A stretch of 64,000 bases of DNA. It comes from Xiphydria camelus (lineage: Eukaryota > Arthropoda > Insecta > Hymenoptera > Xiphydriidae). The translations under genes were made by a program, and so were the position numbers. Each line of letters begins with the position of its first letter. The first letter of the stretch is position 1. Location of the stretch: positions 19,854,190 to 19,918,189 of the forward strand of contig OY783200.1 in NCBI GenBank assembly GCA_963678675.1. The letters run 5' to 3'. This document shows, piece by piece, positions 34,349 to 47,061 of this stretch. The notes under the pieces were generated by a model, which saw only the letters and a program-made list of their open reading frames with translations, was not told where the DNA came from and made no database searches.

Positions 34349-37300
34349 CTAAAGCGAAATGAACAAAATTCCCTTCATTTTTTTAACATCAGCGCTACTA
34401 GATGGATACACTTAAAAAACGGAGCGTTATTTTGATCGGATATTTAATTCCTTCTAAAAGAGAACGTCCTAAATCATGAGGAGATTATTGGAATGAATGG
34501 AAAATCGATTGATTGTTAATTTGCTCGTTTAGAGAATACTTTCAAAATATCTGTATACATCGTGAAGAATGGAATAAATTAATGTCATTTTATTTGAGAA
34601 AAGGTGAGGGCGGGCGAGAAAAGGTAAACCGGGTTTAAGTTCTACTCAAATTTTGGTTTTGGGTTAGCATCAGTGAAATCCATACTTAAAGTATGCGATG
34701 TTTTCGAATTTTCGAGCAATTAGCTTCGTTTTACGACGGCTAAAGTCTCACCTATACTCCAAGGATGGTGTGTCAGCAGCAAGAGTTTTTCTAAGTATGT
34801 TCGCAGCCTCCTCGTCCGAGACAACATCCCAAAGCCCATCTGTAGCTATGACGACGCAGTCTCTCTCGCTGAGACAGTAGTCTTCTAAATTTAGCGATTG
34901 CACTTCAGGCTGAGACGACAGAAACGGTTTGATGCCGACCCCTGTATTCGCAGCTTTCAAACCATGATCACCGAATCCTCGCGTTACGCCTATCGTCCCC
35001 ATTACCCTGCTCTGAAGATTCGTGCGATTGTGAAGCAGAGAAAATAAATCGGATACGGACGTCTTGCGATGAAATCAGACGCATTATCGTCGGTTGACTA
35101 AAATAAAAGCCTTGTAATATTTAGAAGTGACGCCCCGAATTTTAACTGTAGGATATTTTCAAGATAAATGGAATTTAAACTGCGGATCAATTATTTTCAG
35201 AAATAGTTTCTAATTCTAACTGCATCACTCAATAAACTACAATTGAAGGGTCGGCGGTCAAAACCGGCTAACAATAAGTGACATTCTAAAATTTTACAGG
35301 GCGACGTAAAAACTGTTGTATTTCTTTTTACCAGGGAATTTTTCGATCAAGTTTAGTATGTCTGTCAATAAAGTGGAGATATTTGTTGTACCTATTGAAA
35401 TTTCAGACAATTATTGCAAGAATTGTATAAACTGCGAGCGTTCAAGTTTTACCGGCGGCTAAGTACATGTCTCTGCGGTCAAATCCGGCTATATGCGCGG
35501 TCGCACTTATTTCTCTATGCATTGAACTCGAGCCGATTTTCTTGAATTCAATATCTATGTTCAGATTATTGGATCATGAAAGAAAATTAAGAAGTGGAAT
35601 TCAAAAACTTGGTTATACAGTATGTCCCATTGGTAACGCAAGTATTTGAATTTCCCTGACATTTGACTTTGGTAGTGCTTGGAACGGTGCTGTAGTTAGA
35701 GTTGGCTTCAGAAGAGTGCGCTGCGTTCTTACGAGCCGTGTTTCGAACGCGAAAAGTGTAAAACGTCTGATTTCCCGGGAACAATCAATTCGGTAGATCG
35801 AATCGTCTAACCTCGAAATTAACTAAATTTGTAAAAATAATGGTAAATAATGTATAGAATTGATGAGAAATAATTATACCAGTTTCGCGCGAAACACGGC
35901 TCGTAAGAACGCAGCGCACTCTTCTGAAGCCAACTCTAACTACAGCACCGTTCCAAACACTACCAAAGTCAAATGTCAGGGAAATTCAAATACTTGCGTT
36001 ACCAATGGGACATACTGTATAATGAACGATACTTGACTTCCAGGTCGTAATTCACAAAATTTTATTTTTATAGTTACAAAAGTGTAATAAGAATTAGAGT
36101 ATAACTTGTAAAGGGTCTAAGTTCCATATTTGCAAAAATACATATATATTTTGCTTGAAAACGTTTTAAGTGCAAACCCCAATGTACCTGAGAAGGGTCT
36201 ATGTGCAAAAGCATACGTAGAGACTAAAAGCTCAAAAATCTGCAAGACATGCTCCACTATATTCTTTCGAAGCATCTGCCTGTTTTTGCAGATTTCCCCA
36301 ACTTTAGGTTTTTGGCACTTAGACCCTTTACAAGTTATACTTTTCAATTGCAGATTTTTATATCTAACGTCACAGAAATTACTCGTCTACAAAATTATGT
36401 TTGCAATGATTGAATATATGAATGCGAAACATTATTATTCGTGTAAATAAGCATAATGCGCTCTTTACTCTTTGAAGGTGTATACAATATACTGACCACG
36501 TGCTTGTATGAAAAATGGAAACTCGGCACGTACACTTTTCCTGCACTTTCTTCTACACAACACATCCACTAGATAGCAGCTTTGTACTATTTTTGAAGCT
36601 AGAACCGATAGTTTATAATAGAAAACATGACGCTTCCATAAGACTCAATAAGCACTTAGGTAGCCGGATTTGACCACCGGCCACCCTCGTACATAGCATG
36701 ATAGCCATTATTGAAACTTTACTGAAAAAAAAACTAGTCACGATTTCCGCGTTTCTGAACTTGCTTTATGTCGGCATCAGATAAGATAACCCGAAAATAC
36801 AAAAAAACGCATTTTGAAAATAATGTCACTTAGCCGGTTTTGACCGCAGATCCTTCATACTATAGACAACACGAGTGTTAATGATAACTTTTAATTCATT
36901 TAATATGTTATTTCTCTTCATTGTTTCAAAAGGTAAGCGTAAGAAAGATTCCAGCAACATGTAGTTAATATAGCAGCGGAATCAGTTTCTTATGGGGAAG
37001 GAGCTAGTTGTCCATGACTATGGAGTTAGTTAACATGGTAACGGGGTTAATTTAGAATGATTGTCAAGGTAGCAGAATTACGTAAGTTATCGTGGTAACC
37101 TAAAATCAGGTTTAGTATACACAAGAACAATGACTCGGTCCGACATGCTGACGAATCGACGAATTTTGAGACTTATGATTAGTCGAAAAAAAATAATCGT
37201 TACAATCACCGATCTTAAATTTCATCGATTTGTCAGCGGGTCGAACAGATTCATTGGCCTTGATATAGGCAAAAGCGTTGTGTAAGGATGAAGTTGTTTT

Positions 37301-40300
37301 AGTAAAAAAATCCTCTGCGCGACGTAGAGATTTTATCTCCCTCTAAAATATCTTATGGGGAAATTTTTAACTTCTGCGCATTACAAGGCCTTCAAATCGC
37401 GTACAAATTAGCCTTTACCCTTTTCCCCCGGCCAGAGATGAGAGGCAGTCTTAGATCAGGATGAGTCAAGGTTTTATACGCCCATCCGGTCATGTACGGT
37501 TCTCTATACAGAACCATGGAACCCAATTCCTTTTGCAACGGTCGTTTTTTGAACTCCAAGGGCGTAAAGTGGCCCTTCAAAAGTTCGCCGCCTTTCAGAG
37601 CGCCCAATGCCCTCACGCGATTCGACTCGGAATCGGGCGTGTGATCTCTCGTAAGGGCGCGCTGGCATTCCCCGACCACAAGCGAAGCCCTAATTTAATT
37701 TTACGATCAAAATACGTAGGTATAGGTACACGGTAGGTACACGGTTCGATCGGAAAGTTTCGTTCACAGAGATGTGAAAATCACTTTTTTATTTACACTA
37801 GACTACTATGAAAAATCAATAATGTTTAGGGTGGTTAGAGGAGATTTTCAAATATTACATCAAGCTTTATGGAGGATTTTTACTCTCGTAATAATACGTC
37901 ATTTGTGTGTGTGTGTGAGGGAATTGAAATGGGAGAATAATTTAATTATGTTACATTTTTTCGTGCATTTGAATTGACCTTCTAGTTAATAAACTCTCTA
38001 CTGTGAACAAAATGGTCGCTTGCAGTATCAGAAAAATCCTTCTACTCCAAAAAGATTTGTCTTAAATAAAGACTTCAATAAAATTCCTTTTGCTCTGAAA
38101 TCGTGGTATTTAGTAAAAACTGACAGCATAAGTCTCTGATCTTGTCCAATAAGTCTCTGAGTTTTCCAATTTGAAATAGTAAAATTTCTATAACTCTTGT
38201 AAAAACATATATTGCATAGAACATTTGAATTTTAAAGCCACTCTAACGTTTGATTTAGTCGAAAAGTCTGGTTGAAAGATAAGAATAAGGTACTCCTACG
38301 TTTGTTCTTGACTACCATGAAAAGGTAACAATAAATGGGGCCATCAAAAAGGGGGCATTCAAACATAATATTACGTTCACATGATGTGTGATTTAGAAGG
38401 ATATAAATGGAAAGTGGAATATAATTAAGTCACACTCTTTCACAAGAATATCTGAACTAGTATTGTTAGCTTACTCGACACAAGCCCAGTCTTCTAAAGA
38501 AATTCAATTCACGAGTAAATGTATTTTATACTCTGATGAAAAAAGATTTACGCCAATTTATGTTAATTCTACGCTGAAGTTCGGAATTTGGAAGATATTT
38601 GTAATGTTCCATAGTATGGCATTTTCATTACCTTCCGTACTTTAGCGTAGAATTGACATAAATCGACGCAAATTTTTTTCCGTCAGGGTAAATAGACTAA
38701 AAAATGGTCAAAAGATCTAGAATACTACATCATATGTTGTCTTCTCGTTATTCACGTAGAAATATTTCGTTCTAACCTGGAATCACCGGCACCAGCTGCG
38801 TACAACCTCCCGTTAATGAATAAAATAGTAATAGCTGTGCAACCACCGCCTCCGTGTTGCGATTGCACTTCAACCATCTGATCGAGTTGCCTGTACGCAA
38901 GTTCTATAGCACCAGTCACTAAATCTCTACCTTTAATCACGCTCCCTTCGTCTTCGTTGAGCAAATCGCTTCCTGGTATTGCCATTAACCTTTCCTAGGA
39001 GGAAAGAAGCAACGATTAGATAAAAATGGCTAAAAAAATCGACGTGCAGGTATAATATGATCATGCAGCTTCACGTAAATTGACACTCAAACTATTGATG
39101 TAATGGCATAATTAAACGAAAAATGAACGATTATTTTCAGTGCGTAACTTTGCTAGTTACAGAGTTAAATAGGTATTTATATATATTTCAATACTGTATA
39201 TTTCAAGCCTCAAAAATAATCTTTTAGGGGGGTTTAGTATCAAAATTGTTTGTTTCTACATATAAATGCTTGCAGAGAAAAACATAGTAATGATATTTTT
39301 TGGCGTAAAATCACCTTATTGTAGATTAAAAAAAAGGATTTTCCAGAGCAGAATTTCAGAATGTATAGTATAAGACGAAATTATGCGAGTACCCATGTTG
39401 TATCTATATTATGTAGAAAATATATCTACCTCAAAGGATTTTTCAATATCTTTCAAATTATCGTATTCATGCCACTTCAAAATTAGGTATTCAAATTTTT
39501 GAACCCATTATATCTTCGAAACTACAACACTTATCTAAGAGGCCGATACACACCGTCTGGAAATGCCCGAAAAATTGTCGCGGCTGTAAAGATATATTTT
39601 CAACAGGGTGCATAAGAACCTTTTGTATTTTCGCCACCACACTTAAAAACATAAATCTAGGGCCCTACAGAAAAAAAATAAGTAAATAAATTTCTGAGGT
39701 CGCCGATTGATTACAACAAAGAAATTTTTTTTTCTATAGGGCCCTAGATTTGTGTTTTTTAAGTGTGGTTGCGAAGATACAAAAGGTTCTTATGCACCCC
39801 ACGTTGGAAATATATCTTTACAGCCGCGACAATGTTTCGGACATTTCCAGACGGCGTGTGTTGTTATGTTTTTTAAGTGTGATGGCGAAAATACAAAAGG
39901 TTCTTACGCACCATGTTGGAAATATATCTTTACAGCCACAACAATTTTTCGGGCATTTCCAGACGGTGTGTGTCGGCCTCTTAGTGATATTCCTTTTGCG
40001 AAAATACGCGAAAAGACAAAGATTTAATTAAAAAAATAATAATGTTATAAAAAGTTACAATCTTCTACATTTGTCATTTACATGAAATATTTAACAATGA
40101 ATTTGCCTCGGAAAGAAGTGTTTCGGTTTTTCTTAACAAACAAAAAATCACAAATATACGTCGACGTGTATGCTTTCAAATGCTGCAATCCAGTCGACAA
40201 ACACTTAAATAGTTTCTCCGTAAAAAATCAAAGAAGGTAGCAGGATCTTTTTTGCGCATCGGCTAATTATACAGTATGAATAAAGACTGCATTACCTGAA

Positions 40301-43300
40301 CAGCTTATCGGAACTAAATTTACATAAAAATGGGTTCAAAGTGTTTTCGCGACCGCTGAGTAAGAATTTCAAAAAACAAAATAGAAAAACTAAATGTAGA
40401 TATAACTGAATATAACAAGGAATCTTTTCTACTACAGATATTTCTACAATTATAAATAAAAAAAAAAGCGTTTCGAATAAAAGTCATAAGACTTCGATAA
40501 TTCTACGATTTTCGTGTTAAAAAAAAGGAGATTATCATTTTAAAAAAGCATTAACGTCCTTGAAATCTCTAACAGTTATAATATAGTCAACTCTCTATAT
40601 TTACACGACTTTGGGACTGTAAAGAAAGAAATTTGCAAACAAAAAGCCCTTTCCATAACTATGTTTCTATAACTACCCTAATAGCAGAAGATATCTCCCA
40701 CATATCTCTTGTAAGACGATTGTATGTTTAGAAAAAAACATCTATACCAGGTATAAATGTAGATGAAATTTAGATAGAGACAGCGCGTAGATGTCTAACT
40801 ACTATTCGAAGTTAACAAAAATCGATATTCTGTACTAAATATAATCATTTTAAAAGATAATGAATTAATAAAATTACAAATATTTGCAGTAAAGCTCTAA
40901 AGGATCATTTAATCCTTTAATACAATTTAAGCTTTGAATTCGTTTAAAGGGTTTTTATTAAAGAACGAGAGGACCTTATATAGCTTCGTAATTACATTTT
41001 TAAAAATATTTTTAATTTATTATCATTTGAAATTATTGACCGAACGTAGTGAGATCTACTGTTCGACAGGGTAGAGCAAAAATGCTTTCGTGTGTCTGTT
41101 TGTGTTGCAATAATTTTTAAACACTTTTACCAATTTTGATGGAACTCAACACTGACTCTAAGCGTATCATAAGTTCATTAGAGGATGCGATCAAAAGGGC
41201 GGAAAGGGGAATAATCATCCCCAACGTGAGCGGAGGTAGAGAGAGAGAGAGTGTGTATGAAATTATGTTTTCCGACTTTAAACTGTGAAAGCTGCGAAAA
41301 CGGTGCTAGGTAGTTCAAAATTTCATATAAACAATTTTGTAGAGAAGAAAATTCCCTACAAAAAAGTCCACGAGCATCCATATCTTGCTATAATAGTCTA
41401 GCCGTAGCGAGCGCTCATATTTGTCGCTCGGAAATTCAACTTTTACATGTACCCGGCGCGGTGTATGTACATTCGAAGACAATGAATCTGACCGAACCGC
41501 TTTAAATCTATGACTCAATAAGGTCTACTGTTCGCAGAACTACTAGTTGTACATATTTAGCATGGAATGTCGATTCTTGTCAATTTCGTAAAGCGCTCAG
41601 ACATCTACGCGTTATCTATGTCCAACCTCATCTAAATTTATACCTAATATAGATATCCTTTTCAAAACATACAGTCATCTTATAAATATCAGCCAGATAT
41701 GGTCTACTATCTGCAGGCCTCACAGTGTGCACCTATTTAGCCTAGAAGTGCCTTATTGTAGTATCATACCCTTAAAGTAGTCCAATATTATAAAATATCC
41801 CGAAAAGTATCCTATTTCAAATAATTTGAACACAGATGCAAGAATATTCCACACATCCATGAAGTTTAACTGTGTTTAACTAGTGTTAACCGAGTCGATT
41901 TCATTCGTACTAATAGTAGGTATTAAATACGATTTGATATTGTTATAAAACGTATAATATATATTTTACATTTTACGTTTTCATATACATTTTTTGTACT
42001 TTAAGAGATGATTATTATAAAAAGCATATGACGCAAAAAAGCCTGAAAAACGAATCAACTTAGTTTCTACTGAGTTTACGTTTTTGATACTTTGTTTCTT
42101 CAAAGTAGTTAAACGTAATTTGATAAAACCTAAACTTCTACGTAGTAGAAACTAAGTTGATCTTATTTTCAGGTTCATTTTTATAATATACGTTTCTTGT
42201 ACTTTGAGAGATGATTATTTCATTATTCTTAACGTACCCAGGGCTCCCTTCCAATCGGATGTTCAAAAATAGCGGAGTTTAATGACTCCTTATTTGAAAA
42301 AAAAATTAGCAGAAAATGACCAATCTTTCCTCATATGAGCATTATAAAGGGATAAGAAAAAGCGGTCTCATGGGGTTTGTAATAAATTCGGTAAAAGTTT
42401 TGAGGAAATAATATTGAAAGAAAATGATCAAGATTTGTAATCGAAATACTTTATTTTTATCACAACACAGCGAAATTGTGATGTATGGAAGACAGCAAAT
42501 TAGATCACTGACCATTTCAACACTGAGAATTCATACGAATTGTTACAGCGCTTTAGCGGCGCGAAGGTACCATGAAATTATTTGACGAATCAAGGGATGA
42601 AATCTTAGAAATAATGACTTTTAAATGGCTCTTAAAAATAAAAATGACTATTGAATTGGTTCATTTAAAAAAATGACCAACTGGGAGCCCTGCTTACCCT
42701 ATTTTGTCCTTATTTCGAAAAAAAAGTTCCCTATTTCCCCTAAAAAAAGTTTAGGCATGCTATGAGACGAGACCTGTACTTGGATAGTACCCCAAAAATA
42801 TCTCATTGCAGTCAACAATCACAGGAAAGAATTGTACGAACCAGAATAATCCTGTGCAGCAGCAACCTCGCTGTGAGAGCTACTTGGTACCCCGCATGTC
42901 CATCGAACATGGAAAACATGATATAAGGAAGCGTAACATTCACATCCGACAATTTCAAATCTCCCCGAGTAGCCGCAGCCTGATCCTCGTTCCACATGCT
43001 CTTCCCTGCGTTTATGCACTCAGCGTAGCCGGCGCACCACGGCAAGCGACTCAAGTCTCTCGGAACGATGATGGGCCTGACTTTGTGATCAGCGCTCACC
43101 TGGAACCAAAGATCGAACGCTACAATATTTAGACTACATCGCGTTATTATTACGATCGACGACTAAAAAATATACACGTACCTGCGTCTCCTCGCTCGTC
43201 AAGCCCAGGAAACTCGGCCTGCTATACGGCTTCGTCTCGACCTCCAGAACCATGCTGGAGTTGACGTAGTCCACGACGACCTCACCGTTGGAGTCGTTGG

Positions 43301-43367
43301 TGTACTCCAGGCCGAGCTCGCTGGCGCCGACCACGTTCATCAACGCGGACTTGAATCGGTTCAACAT
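34102..43367 (-). CDS. PPM1H: PPM1H-like PP2C-family Ser/Thr phosphatase (479 aa, six exons)
   Basis: Six exons on the - strand join in frame with exact phase agreement to a 479-aa protein, close to vertebrate PPM1H (514 aa). PP2C signatures appear in order: Asn-Glu-Asp in exon 2 (metal-binding Asp), FDGHAG (catalytic DGH motif), GGGGCTAITILF with YAAGAGDSR in exon 3, MTGWAYKT in exon 4 (typical of the PPM1H/J/M group), GVTRGFGDH and ATDGLWDV in exon 5, and VDDISVMVVPL in exon 6 (final metal-binding Asp). No key residue is missing, so it should be an active Mn/Mg-dependent phosphatase. In mammals PPM1H dephosphorylates Rab GTPases; that role here is inference by homology. The N-terminus begins MLNRFKSALMN, like the amphipathic start of PPM1H. 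The 3.8-kb intron 2 is full of repeats. Assignment to PPM1H rather than J or M rests on motif similarity. Confidence 0.9.
34752..35011 (-). CDS. PPM1H: PPM1H-like exon 5
   Basis: Acceptor GAATCTTCAG (chosen over the nearer GAGCAG because only it keeps phase 0 and gives the conserved RVM-TIGVTRG). Donor GTGAGA. Holds the IKPFLSS and TDGLWDV motifs. Confidence 0.9.
35615..36020. mobile_element. 406-bp inverted-repeat element in a PPM1H-like intron
   Basis: Arms at about 35615-35757 and 35885-36020 are inverted copies (ATACAGTATGTCCCATTGGT and its complement) with few differences. The core is AT-rich. No coding content. Confidence 0.75.
36099..36355. mobile_element. MITE with GAGTATAACTTGTAAAGG ends, copy A
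   Basis: Inverted ends GTATAACTTGTAAAGGGTC and GACCCTTTACAAGTTATAC. A second copy, in opposite orientation, is at 50037-50289 and shares the interior including CATCTGCCTGTTTTTGCAGA. Confidence 0.75.
36356..37391. other. PPM1H-like intron sequence, no other feature
   Basis: Part of intron 4. AT-rich with no clear repeat pair or exon on either strand. Confidence 0.4.
37419..37689 (-). CDS. PPM1H: PPM1H-like exon 4
   Basis: Acceptor AAATTAG, donor GTAAAG, phases fit both sides. Contains FTPLEFKKRP, KELG and MTGWAYKT, the flap region diagnostic for the PPM1H/J/M group. Confidence 0.88.
38530..38690. mobile_element. MITE with CCCTGA ends, uninterrupted copy
   Basis: Ends with TTTTTTTCCGTCAGGG and begins with the near complement; inner ACGCTGAAG / CTTTAGCGTAG words are inverted. 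Same family as 23582-24403. Confidence 0.6.
38777..38994 (-). CDS. PPM1H: PPM1H-like exon 3
   Basis: Acceptor TTCCTCCTAG, donor GTTAGA. Holds GGGGCTA and AGAGDSR. A shorter loop than in vertebrates separates it from exon 2, so a small extra exon in the long intron cannot be excluded, although phases already fit. Confidence 0.88.
39538..39985. mobile_element. Inverted-repeat element with one arm duplicated
   Basis: The left arm (about 39538-39680) is matched by two tandem inverse copies on the right (about 39735-39865 and 39866-39985), each containing TACAAAAGGTTCTTA and GGAAATATATCTTTACAGCC. Ends AGGCCGATACACACCGTCTG and its complement. Lies in intron 2 of the phosphatase gene. Confidence 0.7.
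40675..41706. mobile_element. Palindromic element, copy 4, with nested insertion
   Basis: Degenerate family ends (AATAGCAGAAGATATC at left, ATATCAGCCAGATAT at right). The right arm is interrupted at about 41037-41560 by sequence beginning GACCGAACGTAGTGAGATC, which has an echo (AATAAGGTCTACTGTTCG) at its other end. More diverged than copies 1 and 3, so older. Confidence 0.55.
42000..42210. repeat. Inverted repeat with TAGAAACTAAGTTGAT arms
   Basis: GAATCAACTTAGTTTCTAC and GTAGAAACTAAGTTGAT face each other around a ~60-bp core, and the words TGTACTTTAAGAGATGATTAT flank both sides directly. A small element or its remnant. Confidence 0.5.
42842..43099 (-). CDS. PPM1H: PPM1H-like exon 2
   Basis: Acceptor GGTTCCAG, 86 codons, donor GTTCGT (weak). 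Carries LPWCAGYAECINAGKS, the Asn-Glu-Asp motif and FDGHAG. Confidence 0.88.
43182..43367 (-). CDS. PPM1H: PPM1H-like exon 1
   Basis: 62 codons from ATG at 43367; donor CAG|GTACGT; phase 0. Ends in the SPEETQ-like stretch (TSEETQ) seen in the family before the catalytic domain. Confidence 0.9.
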
Positions 43368-43570
43368 TTTGAAGATGTGATTTCTCGTTCCCTGTTTTAC
43401 GACGACGAGTATCGCGGATCGTGCACGTTAAATCAACGTGACGAGAAAATAGCGACGTCGAGAGACGCGATAATTGGCGCGGGGCCGAGTCATTTTAACG
43501 CAGCCGTTCCGCGGAGTCGCGTTTCGATGGAGAAGTCCAAAATTATTTAAATGGTAAAACGAGATCACGT
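43368..43570 (-). promoter_or_regulatory. Probable PPM1H-like promoter / 5' UTR
   Basis: CpG-rich stretch directly before the phosphatase start codon, GC content above the surroundings, no TATA box. This is consistent with a broadly expressed insect promoter. Position only; no motif is decisive. Confidence 0.35.
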
Positions 43571-44152
43571 TTAATGAAAGCACGATGCTGTCGCGTGTAT
43601 CGCGAATTTACATTTTTGAGGTTCTTCGTCAGCTGTCACAACACGGAAACTTGCGTGGGAAATTGGCAGCGTTCGGATAAATTCGGTTGCGTGTTCTTTA
43701 AATGTAGTTTTATCGCATCGTGGAGAGAGTGGTGTTATTTAGTTGTTTGCCACGCCCGAGTGGATATTTATATTTTAACTTAATTCGTCGAAACGAAGTG
43801 TCGATTGCAGGTTAGACTTTGACATCTTCGCGCTATGCTCGTTATTAGCTGCTGCGCCGTACTTCGACGGATCGTCGTTGTGGTGAGGTGCTTTATTGGT
43901 CGTGAGATGGCGCCACGTGCTACTTCTAGATTTGAGCACGTGCGAGATTCGCGGAAGGTAGGTAAACAAACCGAAGTTGGGTATCCTTTAACGTTATTGC
44001 GATGTTCTCAATGAAGTTTTATTATAGAAAGATTTAATTTAGGCTGTGGAAATATCTGCGGCAACCATTTTATTAAAAAGTGCAGCGTAAAATCCGAAAG
44101 TTATTCGATGAGTTGCCGCACCGGTTTGAAGATGGAGCCATAAGCTAGTTTC
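43571..44152. other. Upstream flank of the phosphatase, no gene seen
   Basis: Short frames on both strands (43574-43969) have no motif. Nothing else supported. Confidence 0.4.
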
Positions 44153-44954
44153 TGTGACGTTCCGTCACGGTTTCATGGAACGACAGTTCTTTGGACAAGT
44201 CTACATGAAGCGACAACCATCATAGTTTCCGCTAAGGAACGCGGGGTGTTCAAAGGACTCTCAAATTCAAAGCTCGTGTATTACAAATTCTCGCTATTAG
44301 CATATTTCTTTGCGTATACTCTAGTAGAACAAAGGTCACTCGAGGGATAAGATGGGACATGATAAGGCCAAGCAGGGGGCTGGAATGTGCTCGCAGTCCC
44401 GTACCTTTCGCGGAAGGCTAATTGCCGGATTCCTAGTATGTCACGCGTCACCGAAATCATTCTGCTAATCACCGCCAACTGTCGGCTACTTAATCCGCTT
44501 TACGGAGAAATAGCGACGAACTCCGATCCCTGCGTACGCTACGAGTAACCACCGCTTGGTCCCGTTAGGTGTGTGACTCAGGGGAGCGTCATCCCTCGCG
44601 TTCACACCACTTTACAGCCATTTAGAGCGTTCCGCATTGCCCACGCTATCCCCACTATCTAGCTGTTGTAAGAGATATAAACCGCAACCGAATACAAGAG
44701 AGCGGGAGTATAGTTTTGTTCTGTGTTCAGTCTAGTATACCGAGCAGTGCCTCTTCATTCATCAGTGTGTTTCTACAGTCAATAAAACTTTGAATCCTGT
44801 CGGCAACCTCTGCATTAACTTCTATCTTGTGTCCTTGAATTTTACCGGAATTCGCGCTACTCGCACATTTGAATGTAACCCATTCACGCGGTAAAACGAT
44901 CCTAGCGCCTCGCGTTTCAAAGCGACCAGGACTGGATTAGACCAGGTCGTAACA
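44153..44954 (+). mobile_element. Solo LTR (802 bp) with TTTC target duplication
   Basis: Begins TGTGACGTTCC and ends GTCGTAACA (TG...CA), flanked by TTTC on both sides (44149-44152, 44955-44958). Has TATAAA at 44676 and AATAAA at 44781 in the order expected for U3-R-U5, and no internal coding sequence. Its first bases resemble those of the LTR at 56921 (TGTCACGTTCC), so it may be a distant relative. Left by recombination between two LTRs. Confidence 0.65.
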
Positions 44955-46485
44955 TTTCATAGTTTTTAATCTCGCGTGAAGTACCTACTGTCGCGTACGC
45001 AACTAGACTCGATTCGGAATCGATATAACCTTCGATAGTTCTAGGATTTGATGGCGGTAAAACCCAAATATCAAACGGTTCTGAATGCTGAGAAATAATG
45101 TACGGATGAATTCCACGGGAAGAAATACGTATCGAATATTAGGGTACCGGCAACTGCGAGATTTATAAACTTCCTGCCGCCGTGAGTTCGGTTTGCGAAA
45201 CTATCAACAACTAGGCATAAACACCTTCCTCCGTTTCGGGGACTGAGTTTTGGCGACTGGAGAAGTCGTAAACGATATCGCGTAGCTCTTTTGATTTGTA
45301 AACGAGTCCGCCGAATTCGCCCTTCCATGAAGTCACGTATGTTCCATGTGTGAGTGCAGATTGAGAGGGAGAAAAACCGTTGCAACGATCCGCGACTAGC
45401 GTTTTGATTGGCGCCCTCCTCCTGCCGAGGGGCTGGGCCTAAGTAATTAAAAAGAGTATTTCGACGTTCGAGCAGCAGATCAATTTATTCGATCCACGTT
45501 GTGCAATTTGTAAAATATACGACGATCGTCAAACTACCGAGCACATTCTAAATCCTTTATTTCGCTTCTCCCGCATTTTCGAGCAGAGCGCCTTAGCGCT
45601 CCACGGGCGCGGACCTGCCCTCTGCAATCCACGAGGACCGGCTTGGGCACGCAACAGTACTTACAGCAATATATATATATATATATAACAGATATAAATA
45701 TTAAAACTATTACTAGCGTATTAACCTTACACTTTTAAATTCTATTCAAACTACGTGCCATTCAACATAGGAGCAACGTTGCCATGTTTATGTGTTGAAA
45801 CTGCTATTTTCCATTTTTATGCATATTTTAATTGAAATAAATAAATAATGACACAGAGAAAGTTATTAATTTTAGTATCATCATGAAGCTTAAGATTTTA
45901 TGAATATCAATAAAAGTTTTTCATACTAATGGTAACGTTTTATTGAGTTAAAACCAACATTTATTACCACTCCTCCATGTACTACCATGTAAAAAAGACT
46001 GTCTTTAATAATTAATTTCTCGAAAACGGTACAGAGAATCGACTTGAAATGTTAACACACAGAAGACGTATTTAATATTCATTAATTGATACACAAAATT
46101 TCAAATTTTTGGTAATGCTTTCAGTTTGGTCTCGAAACTCCTTAAATATACATCGTATTGACAAAAAAATTTTTCTCCAACTTTTATAATGTATTTAAAA
46201 ATACTTTAAATTTAAGGATTTCTTTTAATTGCCAGTAAATCAACTAAAAATTGTTAATTTTGATTGTAAGAAAATGTGGGAAACAAAGTTATCGCCGAAA
46301 AAATTGAAATTCATAACAATAATGTTTCTAGAATTTTAAGTTAAAATTTATATTATTTTTTTCACAACTCATCGAAGAATGTTGAATCTTTGAAAAAATA
46401 TTGTGCATTATAAGTGGAAATTCTGGAAAGATTATTAATATCACTTTTTAAATTTTGGTAATTATTGCTTTATCATTTTTGGTAG
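44955..46485. other. Intergenic; (AT)n microsatellite
   Basis: (AT)n at 45671-45688. 45740-46480 is AT-rich. No exon with splice support. Confidence 0.45.
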
Positions 46486-46713
46486 GTCGATTATCTGGTG
46501 AACGTTGGAGGACTGAATATCAGAAGTGCTTTGAATTTATGTATGAAAACAACAATAACTAACGACTTAGCGCTTCAATACTCATGGTGGGGAAACCAGA
46601 TAGATCAGACTCTGCCGTTTCACTCTACAAAATTATGCAGTGCTATGAAGCGTATGCTCGCTGCATCTGCTACATGGGCCGTTCCATTCTCCTTACAGTA
46701 TTCAAAAGTATAA
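46486..46713 (+). CDS. DUF4806-like exon or fragment
   Basis: After a good acceptor (TTTTTGGTAG) the frame encodes about 75 residues with LVNVGGLNI near the start and NDLALQYSWWGN in the middle, matching the pattern of insect DUF4806 C-terminal domains (a GG near the start, ELA-x-x-YSWxG, then a hydrophobic helix). Such domains occur at the C-terminus of insect THAP or transposon-related proteins of unknown role. It ends in a stop at 46711-46713, and I cannot find the upstream exon, so it may be a terminal exon or a remnant. Confidence 0.45.
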   Translation, partial: VDYLVNVGGLNIRSALNLCMKTTITNDLALQYSWWGNQIDQTLPFHSTKLCSAMKRMLAASATWAVPFSLQYSKV

Positions 46714-47061
46714 AGGATACATTGTTCGATTAGGAAGTAAGATTAGTTTTCTACAGAATTCATGTTGTATAAATTTATTTCGGATGTTCAAACTGTTTAA
46801 TCAACAGGCCAACGACTCTGTAATTTGTATGAACAGATATTTGGTGTCTTTGGTTTTTTAATGAATTTGGCTATTATAATATATTATCATTCGAATCTTT
46901 CGTAATAGAGTAGATGGAATATGGCGTCTTCCGAATTTATTGTTACACGTGACAGACTCTTCAGGATAATTAGCCATTAATCACGAATTTTTTTCAATAA
47001 CTGATACTACATCGGCAGCTAACGTATCAAATACAATAATGAAGCTACTTGTATGTTACAG

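Noticed and set aside
42806..43132. 108-codon + strand frame over PPM1H-like exon 2
   Set aside because: Antisense of a conserved exon with correct splice phases; no independent support.
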